NCBI GenBank assembly: GCA_032719365.1 | Contig: CM064872.1 | Span: forward strand, 16,771,572 to 16,835,571 | Length of the DNA: 64,000 nucleotides | Source of the DNA: Prinsepia uniflora | Taxonomy: Eukaryota > Streptophyta > Magnoliopsida > Rosales > Rosaceae | Direction: 5' to 3' | In this document: positions 23,845-37,500 of the stretch, piece by piece | Layout: every line of letters begins with the position of its first letter | Position numbering within the stretch: position 1 is the stretch's first letter | Made by a program: the position numbers and the translations under genes | The notes under the pieces: model-generated | Told to the model about the DNA's origin: nothing | Database searches by the model: none | What the model saw: only the letters and a program-made list of their open reading frames with translations

Positions 23845-24526
23845 TAATCATAACTATTCATTATCTGAATTATCATCTAAAAATCATTCCGTAAAAAATC
23901 TATAAGATTGAATGTCTTTTAATCATTCATATATATCAACTAAATGGACGTTCGCCTTAATGATCTGAATTATTACCAAAACTGTTGATTTATTTGATAC
24001 ATATGAATAGTTAAACGACTTTCAATCTTATTAATTTTTTTGCAGAGATAACTTTGACATGATGATTTAGAGAAAAAATAATTCTGATTATGATATATGT
24101 ACAAAAATAATATGCTAAGTTGAAAGAATGAGGATGAAGTACCATTAAAATGTAATGAAAGTATTTTATTTATTTTTTATACATTTTAAACGCGAGATTC
24201 TATTCTTCAACCCACTTTGATAAAAACTATTTGTTTACACATGTGGCTTACATGAAGTGTTATAGAATCCAATATTGAAAGAATATAAATAGTAAATACA
24301 TTATATAATGAATAATTCTATTCCTAATAATAACGAGACGTTTTGTGATAAAATCTCATACACATACGAAACACAAGAGATAATTTAGCAAGTTGAGGAT
24401 AACATTCATATTGAAAAAAGTATAACACAATCTTCACTCTTTTGACACAAAGTACTACGGTAGACTATATTCAACTTCGGATTTTATTAAAAAAAATGGT
24501 TATATATATTGCATACCAATATCACC
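23451..24526. other. AT-rich intergenic region with a (TA)n microsatellite
   Basis: No gene or open frame of interest was seen. A perfect (TA)n run of about 39 bp lies at 23804-23842. The rest is AT-rich spacer up to the hAT element. Confidence 0.7.
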
Positions 24527-24534
24527 TTGATAAG

Positions 24535-25831
24535 TAGGGGTGGGCACGGTCCGGTTCGGTACGGTTATTGACAATATCCAAATTCAAACCGTTAAAATCT
24601 TAACGGTTCGATACGGTTTGGATTTTCTAAAATTAGAAATGAAACCGTTTCGATCCAAACCGTTATTAACGGTTCGATTTGGATCGATAACGGTTTCAAA
24701 CCGTTTAGCCTATTTAGGTATAAAAAAAATAGCAATAATGAAATTGGATCTTTATTAACACAACCGAAAACAAACATTCCAACCAAAATAAATGTATAGA
24801 TAGTTAGATCCAGCAAGACAATCTTTAAAATCAAAATACAATGTTTCAATACATCAGCAAAACAACAAGAATAAACACAATAGCACAATCTGTTATGAAA
24901 TCCAGCAGAAAAACAGCAACAAGAAATATAGTAGCAGAATCTGTTATGAAATACAGTAGCAAAACAGCAACAAAATATGAAATACATCAACAAAATAGCA
25001 ACAAGAAATGAAATACAACAACAAGAAATGAAATACAACAACAAAACAGTAACAAAAAATGAAATATAGCAGCAACAATAAATACAACATCTGTTATCTT
25101 CAAGCTCTCAACATCAATTCGTACTTCTTTTGTCCATCCATTTGTAAACTTCTTCTGAAAAATATTTTATTAAATATTTTATGTAATACCTGCTCAGTTC
25201 TTCTCTTTCTCTCAGAGTTTTCTTCGGATTTGGAGTGAGAGTGTAAGTTTTCTTCGGATCTGGGGGTTTCACTCAGCATGCGGAATGATACTCCATCTAG
25301 GGTTGAGAGTTGACAAGTGAGAGTGTAAGTTTGAGAGTTGAGAGAGCTTTTGTGTGAGTGCGGTTAGGGTTGAGAGTTTAGAAGAGTAAAAGTTGAGAAG
25401 TGCGGCTTGATACTCCATGACACCCACGAACTTGAGACTTCAGTATGCGGAAACTAATTGCTAAATGGATGCATTGGGTTTAGGATTAGGGCTAATTGCT
25501 AAATGGATGCATTGGGCTAATTGTTAAATGGATGGCCCAATGAGGCAAACCATAGAGGCTCATTGATCCTACAAAATTCAGATTAGTTGCTGCCAAATTG
25601 TTGAAACCTAATGAATTTAAGAATATATTTAAAAAATTAATAAATTCCTTAACGGTTCGGTTTGGATTTAACGGATTTTTCAAAATGAAAATCCAAATCC
25701 AAACCGTTACTAACGGTGCGATTTGGATTTTCAAACCGTTTGACTTTTATCCGGTCAAACTAAAACCGTTGGATAAATAACGGTTTGAATTGGACCGGTT
25801 AACGGTTTTAACGGATTTATGCCCACCCCTA
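24535..25831. mobile_element. Non-autonomous hAT-type element with 8-bp TSD
   Basis: The ends are inverted copies (TAGGGGTGGGCA at the left, TGCCCACCCCTA at the right), and the element is flanked by the perfect 8-bp duplication TTGATAAG (24527-24534 and 25832-25839), the hallmark of hAT transposition. Both subterminal regions (about 24540-24720 and 25650-25820) are packed with ACCGTT/AACGGT hexamers in both directions, a layout typical of hAT transposase binding. The middle (24770-25070) is a degenerate CAACAA/GAAATA low-complexity stretch. No transposase is encoded, so it depends on an autonomous relative. Confidence 0.85.
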
Positions 25832-25839
25832 TTGATAAG

Positions 25840-28800
25840 AGTCAGACTCTACACTTCTCACCTAGTCAGATTCTACACTGCTCACCCAATTAGTTTTACC
25901 ATATCGTGGTGTTTGATGCCGCTAATCCTATTTTTAAGAACTAAAAAATAAATCAAATGTAAAGGAAGGTGGACCGCATAGCGAAAGAACCCAATCCCAA
26001 TTGCAGATTCCTTTGCGAGATTACGTGCAAGCCCAAATTTTTTCACCTTTCTTCTTCTTTTTCCCCCTTCTTTCTTCCTTTTTTTGCCTTTTCTCAATTT
26101 TCCTTTCCTTCGTCCTTTTTTTTCTCCATTTTTCTTGTCCCTTTTCTGTCTACTTTTCTTACCCTTTGGTTTATCCGGCCCCTTCCTCGTGGAGGTTTTT
26201 GCTTCTTCTTTTATGAAGACTCCTTATATCGCTCTGGATCTAAACTTTCCATCTCCACCTCAATCTTAATTCACCTTACATCAATCCCTTTGTTAATCCT
26301 TACAGGTGGCTCTCATTGCCACACCTCTTTGAACTTTCCACCACCGACCTCCACCTCTTTACTCAGTGTCTACTCTCACTTCAAGGTTTCCTTGGTGGGT
26401 TGTGGATTTGGGTTATTCTTAAAGTGTTTTTTACACTCCTTGAATGGATTATAGGATCGTTTTTTCCGCCGACTTCTTCGGTATCATTTTCACTGTTTTC
26501 GGTTATGTTGGTGGTTTATTTGCAGGTGTGTGGTGGATTGAGTTGTTGTGTATGACTGCAATTGGAGTGGTGGAGGCTACCCAATTTTTAGATCTAGGAT
26601 TTCTTATGGGTCTTTTAATTTTTATGTTTTGAACTTATGTAATACACATGAATTTAGTGTTTTATATGTGTTTTTCTTATATCTCTTTTAAATTATTTTG
26701 TTATTGAATTTCCTTTACCGTTGTACTTATTTGTCCTAGCTAATGAAATACTTAATTAGATGATAAAAAAAAAGGAGCGAAATTTCTACAGTTCCCTAGA
26801 CCGAAATTTCTGATGGAATGCAGAGTTTCATACGCCACCCACCAGCGCGCCACCACCCATACTTGTCAACCATACTGTTTCCATGTTAGTGGGTCGTAAC
26901 TGTCTTCTATGTATATACTCTTCTAAATCTTCACAATTATAAGCAGAATAATGTTTGTGTTGAATATCGATTGCAGTCACTATACACTCATTTTTTATAT
27001 GAAGAAAAAAAAGTCAGCACACTCAATTTCTTGATAAAAAGTTTACAATATAAATTAACATAAAACTCAAATTCGGATTCAAATTGGTTTTTATTTGTTA
27101 CATTAATTAAAGAACTTTGGACCCGTAAGGCCGTAACCTATTTGAATTCTCACCCACATTCCCGCATCCTCCCTCGCCATTGAATTCAAGTGGGTTATAC
27201 ACTTATACCTAATCAATAATATGAATATTTTTTTTGTTTGGGCTAGGGGACTAGGGGAGTCATTAGGTTGTTTATGTATCAAGAAAGATCGTGGTAGGTT
27301 GCTTTCTGGGTTAGAGTACTCAATCTCTAGAGGATTCTATGTATATTAGCTGGGATGCCTTTGAATTCAGATGGTGTTGTCCCATCATGCATATGGTTTA
27401 AAGATTTTACCCTCGGTTGAAGTATAAAATGAACCAAACTTAAAAACTATGTCTCGTATTTTTTTTTTGAATTTATAGAGTAAGAAGAGAAGTGGACCGT
27501 CCAATAGAAATAGACACTGACATAAAGATACTCTAACAATAAACTAATAAAGTCAGTGAGTGAGTGAGTTCGGAAGAAGTAAAGAATAAATGATAATTTT
27601 GATAGAGTAGTGATGAATAATGAATTTTAGTTACATTATTGGAAAATATTTACCCTTTTATATGAACAATTAAGGGAGTATTGATAAATAGTTTCGATGT
27701 GAAATAAACACTTTCATTTTGGTGTCAACATGTGGAATGTTGATGGATGATGAAGATGTGTTCACGTGTCACACTATGCTTGATCCATTGTTAAGGTTGT
27801 TTAGTTTTGTGTGCTTGAGCTCATAGTGTATTTCTAATTGTGTGTTTACCTTGGACTTTAACTCTTATAAGTGTTTGAATTTTGGGTATATCGTCCAATA
27901 AGTCTGGTCTAATATAGTATCAACACCCTATATCTAGAATGGATAATTTCTATAACCCCGAAGAAATTGGAGCATATTCTTTGGTAATAAATTGATTCAA
28001 TCAAAGCTAGCTTCGATTATATGAGTTTGGATTAATAATAATGTGTATAATACTAATAAACTCTCAAAAAACATTAGATCGATTCAATGCGTGAACCACA
28101 ATGTACGTAATAGATTAGATATATGCGATCCAAATATCAAAACTTTGTAGTGGCAATTATCAAGCCCCACCAAAACTTATAGACTCATTCATATCAGGTT
28201 TACAGGTTCTCCATGAGGCTTTTGGCTTTGACCAAGAAAAATAGACAAGCAAAGCTGCTGTCACTTATCAGCTATATATGCAACCTTATAGGTGTAATAG
28301 GAACAGTAAAATCTCATTATAAGACCTATAGCGTAGCACATCATATGGTCTTATTGGTATTTCACCTTAGCGTGCACAAAAAGAAAGGGTGCCCTAGCCT
28401 TTCTACCCTAGCCTGACAACAATCGATTCGTCACGAATAATAATAAATTAATAATCAAACCTTAGGCAACACCGATCAAAATCGCTAGCGCACATTTGGT
28501 GTGTCAGGTTAAGTTGTAGCAACCCTCGGCATGCTGCGGCAAGAGAAGCAAACAAGACATACCATGCATATCATTACAACAATGATGTCAATTAAGTAAT
28601 GAAGACATATGAAGACCCAGTGCCTCATGCATGGGTCACATATTTTCCTCTTTAAGTTGTGGAATCATTGTTTCATAAAAGTGACACATCAATGGATTTC
28701 TAAAACTACATAGACATGCTTCAAGATTGGCATGTTCATGTATATCTATCATCATAAAATATGCGTTGCACTAGTCACTACCAAACCCTAAAAGTTGGTT

Positions 28801-31800
28801 TGGGTAGATTTGGGAATCCTTCAACAATGAGCATTGTGTAGGAATAATTTTGGGCTCGAAGTTCAACTTACTCATATGGGTCTTTTCACCTCTTGCTTCT
28901 TTTTAAGTTTCCTCATTCAAAAGCATGCATGTGGAGAAGCGCTTGGTGGTTGTGATTGTGATTATACCTAAGCATCTTTAGCTACTTTTGAATCATAAAC
29001 ACACTGCAAAAAGTTAATTGACTTGTATATATGGGACTTTTACGTCGGTCATTTTCATTCTCTCCTAAGTCAGGTTGGAAGGTCAATTATTATATCCCAA
29101 ATTTTTTTACTATTAATTAAGAGATCCTTAAAATTATTAACCAATATATTCCAAATCGATATTGATAAACTGATTTAAGTCTGATTACATAAAAATCAAA
29201 TATTTTGAAAATCTAAACTACTTTATTATTAGTAAAGGTTTGATTTTAGATTTTCATTTTTGAAAATCCGTTAAATCCAAATAGGATTGTGAAGGAATAT
29301 ATTAATTTGTATTAATTTTAAAATCTATAATATACCCTTACATACATAAATACAACCAATTATTTATTTATTTATTTTGCAGTGTCCATTACCAAATGTC
29401 ATTTGTTGTTCTTAATGGATTTTGGTAAATGTCGTTGGCTCTTGTTGGCTCTTGCTTGCTCTATTTACACCTTAAATTTATGGAACTTTAAGAATATTTT
29501 AAATCCTTAAATTTATGGAATTTTAAGAATATTTTAAATTGAATGCGGTAAATTTTTTTTTATGCTTTATTATTTATATTTTGGTTGGAATATATAAATA
29601 AAGAAACTTTAAGATGGTAAATGTATAGATAAAAGGAAACTTGTTTGAAAGAATGATGCTTACCAATAGAGGATGTAAATGTTTGGATGAATTTAAGATG
29701 TTTTGATTATGAATGTGATTATTTTAGTTCATATGATATATATTACATATTTTTTATTATGCTTAAATTGTCTGTATCGATTCAAACCAATAACAGTTTG
29801 GTTTGAAATAGTTTGGTTTTTGATTTTAGAAAATTCAAATAGTATTGAACTACAAAAATTATAGAAGTTTAAATTCGGATATTATCTATCCGCATCAAAT
29901 TGTATCGTACTTACCCCAAATGCTAATCTTTTGATTTTCCTGATTTATACGTGGTGTGGTAAATAATTTAGTACGTATAGTTCGAAAGACGGCATGAAAA
30001 TCGAGTAACAAACATGCATTTTTCACAAGAAGAGCCGCACTTGCTTGATTAGGGAATGGTTACAAATTTATAAATAACTTGAGTTAAAAAAAAAATAGTG
30101 AAATTCGATGAAAAATTCTATTTGATATATAATTTTTTCCATAACTTTCAAATTTTGTGATAATCTCTTTGGTCCATTGAATTTAAAAAGAAGTGACGGG
30201 ACATGTTTGCCTATCAAGCATGACTGAGGAAAAAAATATGTTTAATTCTCATATGTGATCTATATCATTATTATAACGAACTTTTTTGTTTATTAAAATA
30301 CAAAAAAAAAAATATGCGTGCCTCAAACATCATTAATTAAATTAACTAATGACAGTGGTTAATTTGATACTTGTTCATCTCATACTTGTTCTTCTCTGAG
30401 TTGCAAAAGAAAATATATACCTTCTTTCCATATATATCTTCGATCTTCTAACTAAATTATCAAAGGTATTAAACATTATCACGTGATAAAAATAATGTAT
30501 CGAATAGGACTTTTCTATTGATCATTTTCGTTATTCCGTCAGTCATTTTCATTCTCTTCAATTAGTTGAGAGGTCAATAAGCGAAATCTATGACTTTCCC
30601 ATAATTTGCATCATTTATTTGCTGATACGTACTATGACAAGACAGCATCAAGATTAACAAACACAATCATGTGAATATAAAAACAGCAGTAAGTGACCGA
30701 CCATGCCCTATAAGTGATCTGATCATCAATTACCGCCTTTGATGATGTAACTTTGTTTGTTATTATGGCCAATTAACCTCGCTGCTAATTAAATAAACAA
30801 AGTTAATTAGATATTTGGCGTTAGGAGCGGTGTACAATTAGTTGGGATGTCAATCTTCGATTCATGATAAATACAAAAAAAAAAAAAAAAAAATCAGTTG
30901 TTCGATGCTCTAATTTCTTCGCAAAAATCAGTTGCAAGTCTACAAGTGTATGCGATGAAGTTAAGCCTAACACGAATGAGTTCAATATAACCTGCTTTAA
31001 AGGGTTATAATTGGACTTGGTTTTTTTAAAAAACTATTAATCTATAATATGGTATTATTCTATAATTTCTTTAATTAATGAACAAACTAAATCTATAAGT
31101 GTGGACACAAGCTTAGTCGGTAATAAGGTACAAACCAGATTAATTTAACAAATTTGTCACTTAGCGTAAAACAACTGTGCCATGACCATGGACCCGGCCA
31201 GACTGAAAACAGATCGAGTACTTGCTCCTTCGCGAGGCTTCCCTCCTCACAAATTCACGATGCAATAGTATCCCACCTTATTGCGTCTAATTATTTTCAG
31301 GTCTCCAGCATTAGCCATTTGTAATCAAACAAAGTCAAACGACGTCGCACCAACCTTAAAAAGCTTGAATTGCTTGTTGTCTAGCTTATCTAAGTCCAAC
31401 TACATATCGAAATTACGTTTGATCGGCAAACATCAATTCCACGAAGCCAATTAATTGTGTGAAATAACATGCAGCCATTAGCCCCTTGTCCAAATTAGCA
31501 CCCAGATTGCCAATGCTTTACATCATCGGTTTTATTATTACACCTTTGATTTTGATGTTTTAGCTTCCTAATCGGGTTATGTTTAAGACTAATATTTATT
31601 TAATAGAAATTAATATACGTCTATGTGGTTGTTATTTATGTAAGTTTAATTTAAAATCTTCTTCGTTCTGTTTTTTAAAAAAAGAAAAATATTATGATGA
31701 TTTAAATGAACCAATTAAATTTAAAGATATATTTTTAAATTTGAACACCAAAAGGAGGATAATTTAAAAAGGGGAATCGATTGTTGAGCTTGAAAGGTGC

Positions 31801-32902
31801 ATGCTTGTGGAGTTGTGGCATATGGCATGCCTTGCAGCAATGCAGCTCTCATTTTCTACCGAACCAAATAGAATGGAATGGAGAAGATTTGTGTTCCACC
31901 AACTCCACATCTTCAAGCCTTATCCAAACCAACATTGCCAGATCCAAATTATAAGATTGGATGTTTTCACCATCTTTTATTCAATTTTTATAATGTAAGT
32001 ACCCCACACATGCACAAGTATGAAAATATCCACCTTAACTTAGTTTGCAAAACTCTCACACCTCTCAACTTGCGCCACCATGCCCTAGCTAGGGTATGCA
32101 ATATGGATCATCAATGAGCAATCAGAGGTAGAGATTGGAGATAAACTCTATAATTTCCGCATATAGTGAAACATATTAATATCACTCTGTCGTTAACATT
32201 ATCATATTTGAATTCATTCGTTCAGAATAGAATATTATTTCATTTAGACTATATTCTGGATATGAGTGACGTACCAACCCTGCTATATCAACAATTTTCT
32301 CTTTAAGCATGTTTTACGTATTATAATGTATGACTACTTACAACGAATTTTCCTTGAGCGAAACTTACACGATGGGTTTGTGTATATATGGGTGCAAAAT
32401 TCCACGTTTCATTCAACAAGGAAAAAGATAGGCATGTATATATTTTGTGATAAAAGGTTAATTGTATGGATAATGTCTTGGCCAATTTTATTATGGAGAT
32501 TTAAGTCCAAGAGAACATGATAAAATTATGGATTTGCACGAGACTAGGAAGGTTTGGCTTTCCCGTCACTCATGGAGACGGCCTAAAGTTAAATTGGTCA
32601 AAATTGGGAAGCATGCATGTTTTTCATGTATGCTTACACGAGAGTAAGATTTTATCCATCCCCGCCAAAGAAAATCTGTTCCCTTCTCTTCAATCTAAGA
32701 AAACTTAATTACTCTTCTTAATATTCAACCAAAAGCAAGAGCTACAATCTAAATAGTGAATTTATCTCATCTCCAATATAAGGATGTAAATTTAAAGATG
32801 AAAATGTATTTTTTACGATTTCAATAACATTTTAATACAATATTCTTAAATATAAAATTATTTTAATCCAATAGAAAATTGCAAATATTGAGATGTAAAA
32901 CT
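25840..32902. other. AT-rich intergenic region, no gene recognised
   Basis: About 7 kb without a supportable gene. 26030-26180 is a strong pyrimidine tract that opens short Phe/Leu-rich frames with no recognisable domain. A 35-bp direct duplication lies at 29470-29539. An A19-like run lies near 30870. Two loosely similar segments near 29030-29090 and 30505-30580 share the wording GTCATTTTCATTCTC and may be dispersed repeat copies. Short open frames between 31579 and 32708 show no family signature. Confidence 0.6.
29470..29539 (+). repeat. Tandem duplication, 2 x 35 bp
   Basis: CCTTAAATTTATGGAA starts at 29470 and again at 29505, and each unit runs to ATTTTAAAT. The two 35-bp units differ at one base (GGAACTTT versus GGAATTTT). 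Confidence 0.85.
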
Positions 32903-33493
32903 TGTAAAATATCTAGGCCCAAACTTCAAATATATCTATAAAATGTTGTTTGGAGCATTAATGAAGTAAGTGGTTGTAGGTAAGTGAGATCCAAAATGTA
33001 GTAGGTGGTTGTAGGTAAGTGAGATAAAAAATGTAGTAGGTGGTTGTAGGTAAGTGGGATCCAAAATGAAGTAAGTGGGTGGGTGAAACATTAATGAAAG
33101 CATTTAGATGGTTCCTCCTTGGCCTATATAAGGAGAGGTCATTTGCTCATTCCATCAATCTCATCTAAGAGAAACATCTTCCTCCAAGAAGAGAGTGAAT
33201 AGTGCCAAATCCAAGTTGAGAGTGTTGAGTATTGTAGTGTTGGTAGCAAAACAAGTGTGTGAGAGAGAGAGGGAGATAGAGTTTCCTTCAAGTAGTGTTC
33301 TTGAAGTTGTGCATCTTTTTGTACCCCTAATTTCATTAGTGAAGGTTCTTGTTGTTGTTGCCCCGTGGACGTAGGCATATTGCCGAACCACGTTATATCC
33401 GGTGTTCTCTATTCTTTGCTCCTTTATTTCCTTGCATATTTATCCTTTTTTGTGGGTTGAGTTATTATTTCTATTCTACTATTTTCCGCAACA
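32903..33493 (+). repeat. 5' LTR of the copia element
   Basis: It runs from TGTAAAATATC to TTTTCCGCAACA. A 35-bp unit (GGTTGTAGGTAAGTG wording) is repeated three times at 32971-33075, in both LTRs. TATATAA at 33125-33131 is a good TATA box for transcription starting about 30 bases downstream. Confidence 0.92.
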
Positions 33494-33494
33494 G

Positions 33495-33506
33495 TGGTAT
33501 CAGAGC
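33495..33506 (+). other. Copia primer-binding site (initiator tRNA-Met)
   Basis: TGGTATCAGAGC, exactly complementary to the 3' end of plant initiator tRNA-Met, starts two bases after the 5' LTR. It would prime minus-strand DNA synthesis. Confidence 0.9.
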
Positions 33507-33528
33507 TCCAGGTTCGTTGAGTGTTAGA

Positions 33529-34542
33529 ATGGAAGACTCAAGGAGCACCATGGTTCGACTCAACCACTCCAATTAGATTACATGGAAGCCGAGAATGGAG
33601 GACATTCTCTATTGCAAGGATCTACATGAGCCCATAGAAAGAGAGGAAGGCAAGCTTGAGAATATGGGAGATGCTGAATGGAAGAAGTTGAATCGCAAGG
33701 CTATTGGTCACATTCGTGAATGGGTGGATGATAGTGTGTTCCACCATGTGTCCAAAGAGACTAACGCCCATGCTCTTTGGTTGAAGTTGGAGTCATTGTT
33801 CGAGCAAAAAACCGCCTCGAAGAAAGCGTTTCTCATTAAAGAGCTTGTCAACATGAAGTATAAGGAGGGCGTAATGGTGACTGAGCACCTTAACAACTTC
33901 CAAAGCACTGTCAATCAATTGGCCACGATGGACATGAAGATCGAGGATGAGCTTCAAGCGTTGTTGCTTCTTGGATCTTTGCCCGATAGCTGGGAGACCT
34001 TTGTCATTACTGTAAGTAACTCTGCTCCCAATGGTGTGTTATCTATGGATAATGTTAAAGACAACATGTTAAATGAAGATACTAGGAGGAAGTCCTCAAG
34101 TTCCGATAGTAGCCAAGTCTTTGTGGTGGAGAGTAGAGGAATGAGCAAGAGTAAAGGTCTCAGTCGAGATCGTGGAAGAAGTGCAAGCCGTTTGAGGACA
34201 CATGATGAAGAATTGCAACAAACTAAAGAATAAAAGGAAGGATGGGAAAGATGGCTCAACCTACCAAAAGAAGGAGGACACAACCAATACTGCAGCTACC
34301 GCTACTGTGTCCAGTCAAGCATGTGAGTTGTTGTCTCTTGACAGTGATTGCCTACATGCTGATGAAGATAAAAACATTTCTTGGGTAGTTGATTTTGGAG
34401 CATCTTTCCATGCCACGGCGCACTCGGAGTTCTTCACCACATACAAAGCCGGAGACTTTGGGGAAGTGAAGATGGACAATGATAGCTATTCCAAGCTATC
34501 AGGAATATGTGATGTTTTGTTCGAGACTGATTTGGGCAACAA
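33529..34542 (+). pseudogene. Copia gag and start of protease, disrupted
   Basis: Gag (capsid) starts at ATG 33529 but meets a TAG at 33574 after 15 codons. The frame then stays open to 34233, with the usual copia gag layout (LWLKLESLFEQKTASKKAFL and TEHLNNFQSTVNQLATM). At about 34200 the frame shifts and the first half of the CCHC zinc knuckle is missing, leaving only KNCNKLK. The protease follows (WVVDFGASFHAT). Its catalytic Asp is kept, but the usual Ser/Thr next to it is Phe. The reading frame ends at 34542, where the gypsy insertion starts. Confidence 0.88.
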
Positions 34543-37500
34543 TGTAACGACCCGTCCCGGGAGTCGGGATTAGTGAAGTGATTAGCGACGGATTAGCTGA
34601 GTTAATCGGTGGTTAGTTGGGTACTTTTGGACCTTGGACGTAGAATGACGATTTTGCCTCTAGTTGGGCAAAAAGTTGACTTTGAGTTCGGGCTGTCAAT
34701 TGGGCATTGACCGATGACCGTGACGTAGTATGGGACGTCACGAGTCCGTAGACAGGTGGCACGCCCGATTCCGACATCCGAGGAGGAAGTTCTGATGTTT
34801 GGAAGATTGAGGGCATTATCGTAATTATGGGAAAATAGGGGGAAAAGTTGACTTTTCGTACGATGAGGTTTTTATGCATAGACCGAGAACCGTTAGATAG
34901 GTCTCGACGTCCTGAGTACAACGACAGGCTGCATGCTGTTATCGGACGTCGGACGGTTAAGTTGTGATTCTAGGAAGTTGGAGGGTAAAATGGTAAATTG
35001 GACATTGTAGGGGCATTGTAGTCTTTTTGCACTTGGGCCAATCAGATAAGGCCATTTAGGGAAGTGTGATTGGATATTTTAAACTGTGTCCATAGGATGA
35101 TGGACACGTGGGGGACTCCTAGAGGGTTCTAGTCGAATTGGGTGTGCACGGGTACATTTTAGTGGTTGCTAATCGTCTATTTTGTTCACAGAGAGGGAAA
35201 AACAGGGAGTTGGAGATGTGAGAGCAATCGATCAATTTCCAGAGAGGGTGTGAGAGCTGTTGTTTCTGGGCTTGAGTAAGTGAGTGCAAGTGTGTTTGCG
35301 TGAGATTACGAGAGTTAGAAAGGTCGAGGGACGGTGCAAAGGGAGGAGAAAACCCAAAACAGAGCAGGGGACACCGTGCACGGCTGTGCACTCCAGTCGA
35401 TCAAACCATCAAATTTGGAAGAGTGGTGGTGATCAGTGACCTGAGAGGAGTCGTGTGGACTCAGTGGAGCACAGCGGAGCTCACAGTGGAGGTTAGGGAG
35501 CAGGTAAATTTCTCGGTCTCTTTTGCTTTCTCTGTTTTTCCAGTATGCTTCAAAATGTAAGTCGTGATGTTTAGAGGGGTGTCGAAGTTCTCTAGTGACC
35601 CTATTAGTTCTAGGAAGGTGTGAGCGACCTTAGGGTATGAACTGGAGCTTCGTGGTGGCCATTGGTGGCCGGAGACAGAACCTTGATATTTTCTGGGTTG
35701 TCTTCGAGCTTTGGACGATAGGAGTTTGGGTTGGTTGTCACAAATTAATTAATGGAATCGATTACCTAGACAAGGACGATGCTAATGGGATTGATTGGAC
35801 TGAAAACAAACTGAAAACGGTGAAGAACCGCCCTCGCCGGTTCAGACCGGTCGACGGCTCAGGAAGACGATGAACAATGATTCACTGTAGTGGCGCGTGA
35901 GGGCGCGTGGGGCAGGTGGCACGCCCTATTCCGGCATCCGAGGAGAAAGTTATGATGTTCGGAAGGTTGAGGGCACGTTCGTAATTTGGTTAAAATATGG
36001 GGAAGAGTTGACTTTTTGTACGATCGGGATTTGACACGTTGACCTAGGATAGTTAGGTAGATCTTGTCGTCCTGAATTCAACGACAGGCGGTACGTGTTC
36101 ATCGGACCTAGGATGTGTGAGTTACAGGTCTAGAAAGGTAAGGGTATTATCGTAATTTTAAGGCACAAGTGAGGGGCATTTTGGTCTTTTGCACATGGGG
36201 ATTTGTGCAACAGATTGGGACAAGTGGATGGCTGAGATTGAGCCACTTGTGAGAGAATGGGGAGGATTGTAACACATGTTCAGGGTCTGATTGGTTCTAG
36301 GGAACACGGTCCAATTATTTGGGCATTGTGATCGTGTATACCCGTGTGTGAGTGCTCGAAGGGAAGGGAAAACAGAGACTGAGAAATTGAGAGGAGTTGG
36401 ACGTCGATCGTGAGTGTTGGTGTGTTTGGTGAGTGAGGAGTGATCAGAGATTGAGAGGGAGACAGTGAGAAGGTTGGGAGGTGAGGTGTGAGTGTGTGTG
36501 TGAGGTGTGAGCTCACGGGGAAACCAGAAAAACAGAGAGGAGTTCGATTGGGGGCGATTGGGAAAACGGTCAACATGGTTTTTGGTCTAGGTGTTGTAAC
36601 GATTCTATTGGAATTGGTTTCGGGTTGTTCGGACGTCGTTTGAAGTTAGTCCCGCGAGGTTGAAGGTTTAGGGTTCCGGTTCGATACGTTTAGGACTCGA
36701 GGATTTTTTTGGGAAATTAGGAGAGTCTTGGTAGACGTGTTAGTGACATACTTTGGTGACTTGTGACAGGATCGGGACTTCCCGAGGAAACTAAGGAACG
36801 TACGGGACGTTCGGGACGCGATTGAGGGCTCGGTACTGTGAGTGGACCCTTTCTCTAAACTTGAGCATGCATAACTGTTTTTCTATAATTGTTTCATGGT
36901 TTACTTGTGGTATTGAATATATGGTGTTGGTTTTACATCATTGCACGTTTTTCGAGAAATAACGTATTTGGCACGTGTTACTATAAAATGTTGATTTCTG
37001 TTTATAATGTTATAACTTCGGGATTTCAAATGATAAATGATTTCTAATGGTTATAAAGGAATTTTGGAACATGATTTCGATGATTAAGGGTTTTCGGTTT
37101 TAAAATACGATTTCGAAAAGCGAGGTTTGATTTTAAAGTTGAAAAGTGGATTTCTGGATTTGGGTTCAGAATGACGGTTCTGGATGCCGGAAGGGCATCA
37201 GACCAGTGATTTCGGATTCGAGTTTGGATATGGATTTAGAATTTGTTTTCAAATGGTTATTGGATTTGCTGGATCTGGTTATTGGGTTTAAAGACCCGGA
37301 TTCTGATTGACGGGGGACGGGCCCGGATTGAGTTTAAAGACTCGAGAGTTTAACGACTCGGATATATTGATATTTCCCCCATAGGCCTGTTGAGTTTAAA
37401 GACTCGGGAGTTTAAAGACTCGGATATTATTGAGGCCTGGATTGAGTTTAAAGACTCGGGAATTTAAAAACTCGGATAGATCCAGCAGGTTTGATCGGAT

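Noticed and set aside
25969..26632. Overlapping Phe/Leu/Ser-rich frames, up to 161 codons
   Set aside because: They come from a pyrimidine tract (26030-26180) and low-complexity DNA. No start context, splice pattern or domain was seen.
33595..34233. Copia gag as a possible domesticated host gene
   Set aside because: It has an early TAG, a lost zinc knuckle and direct continuation into protease within LTRs. It is an ordinary dead element.
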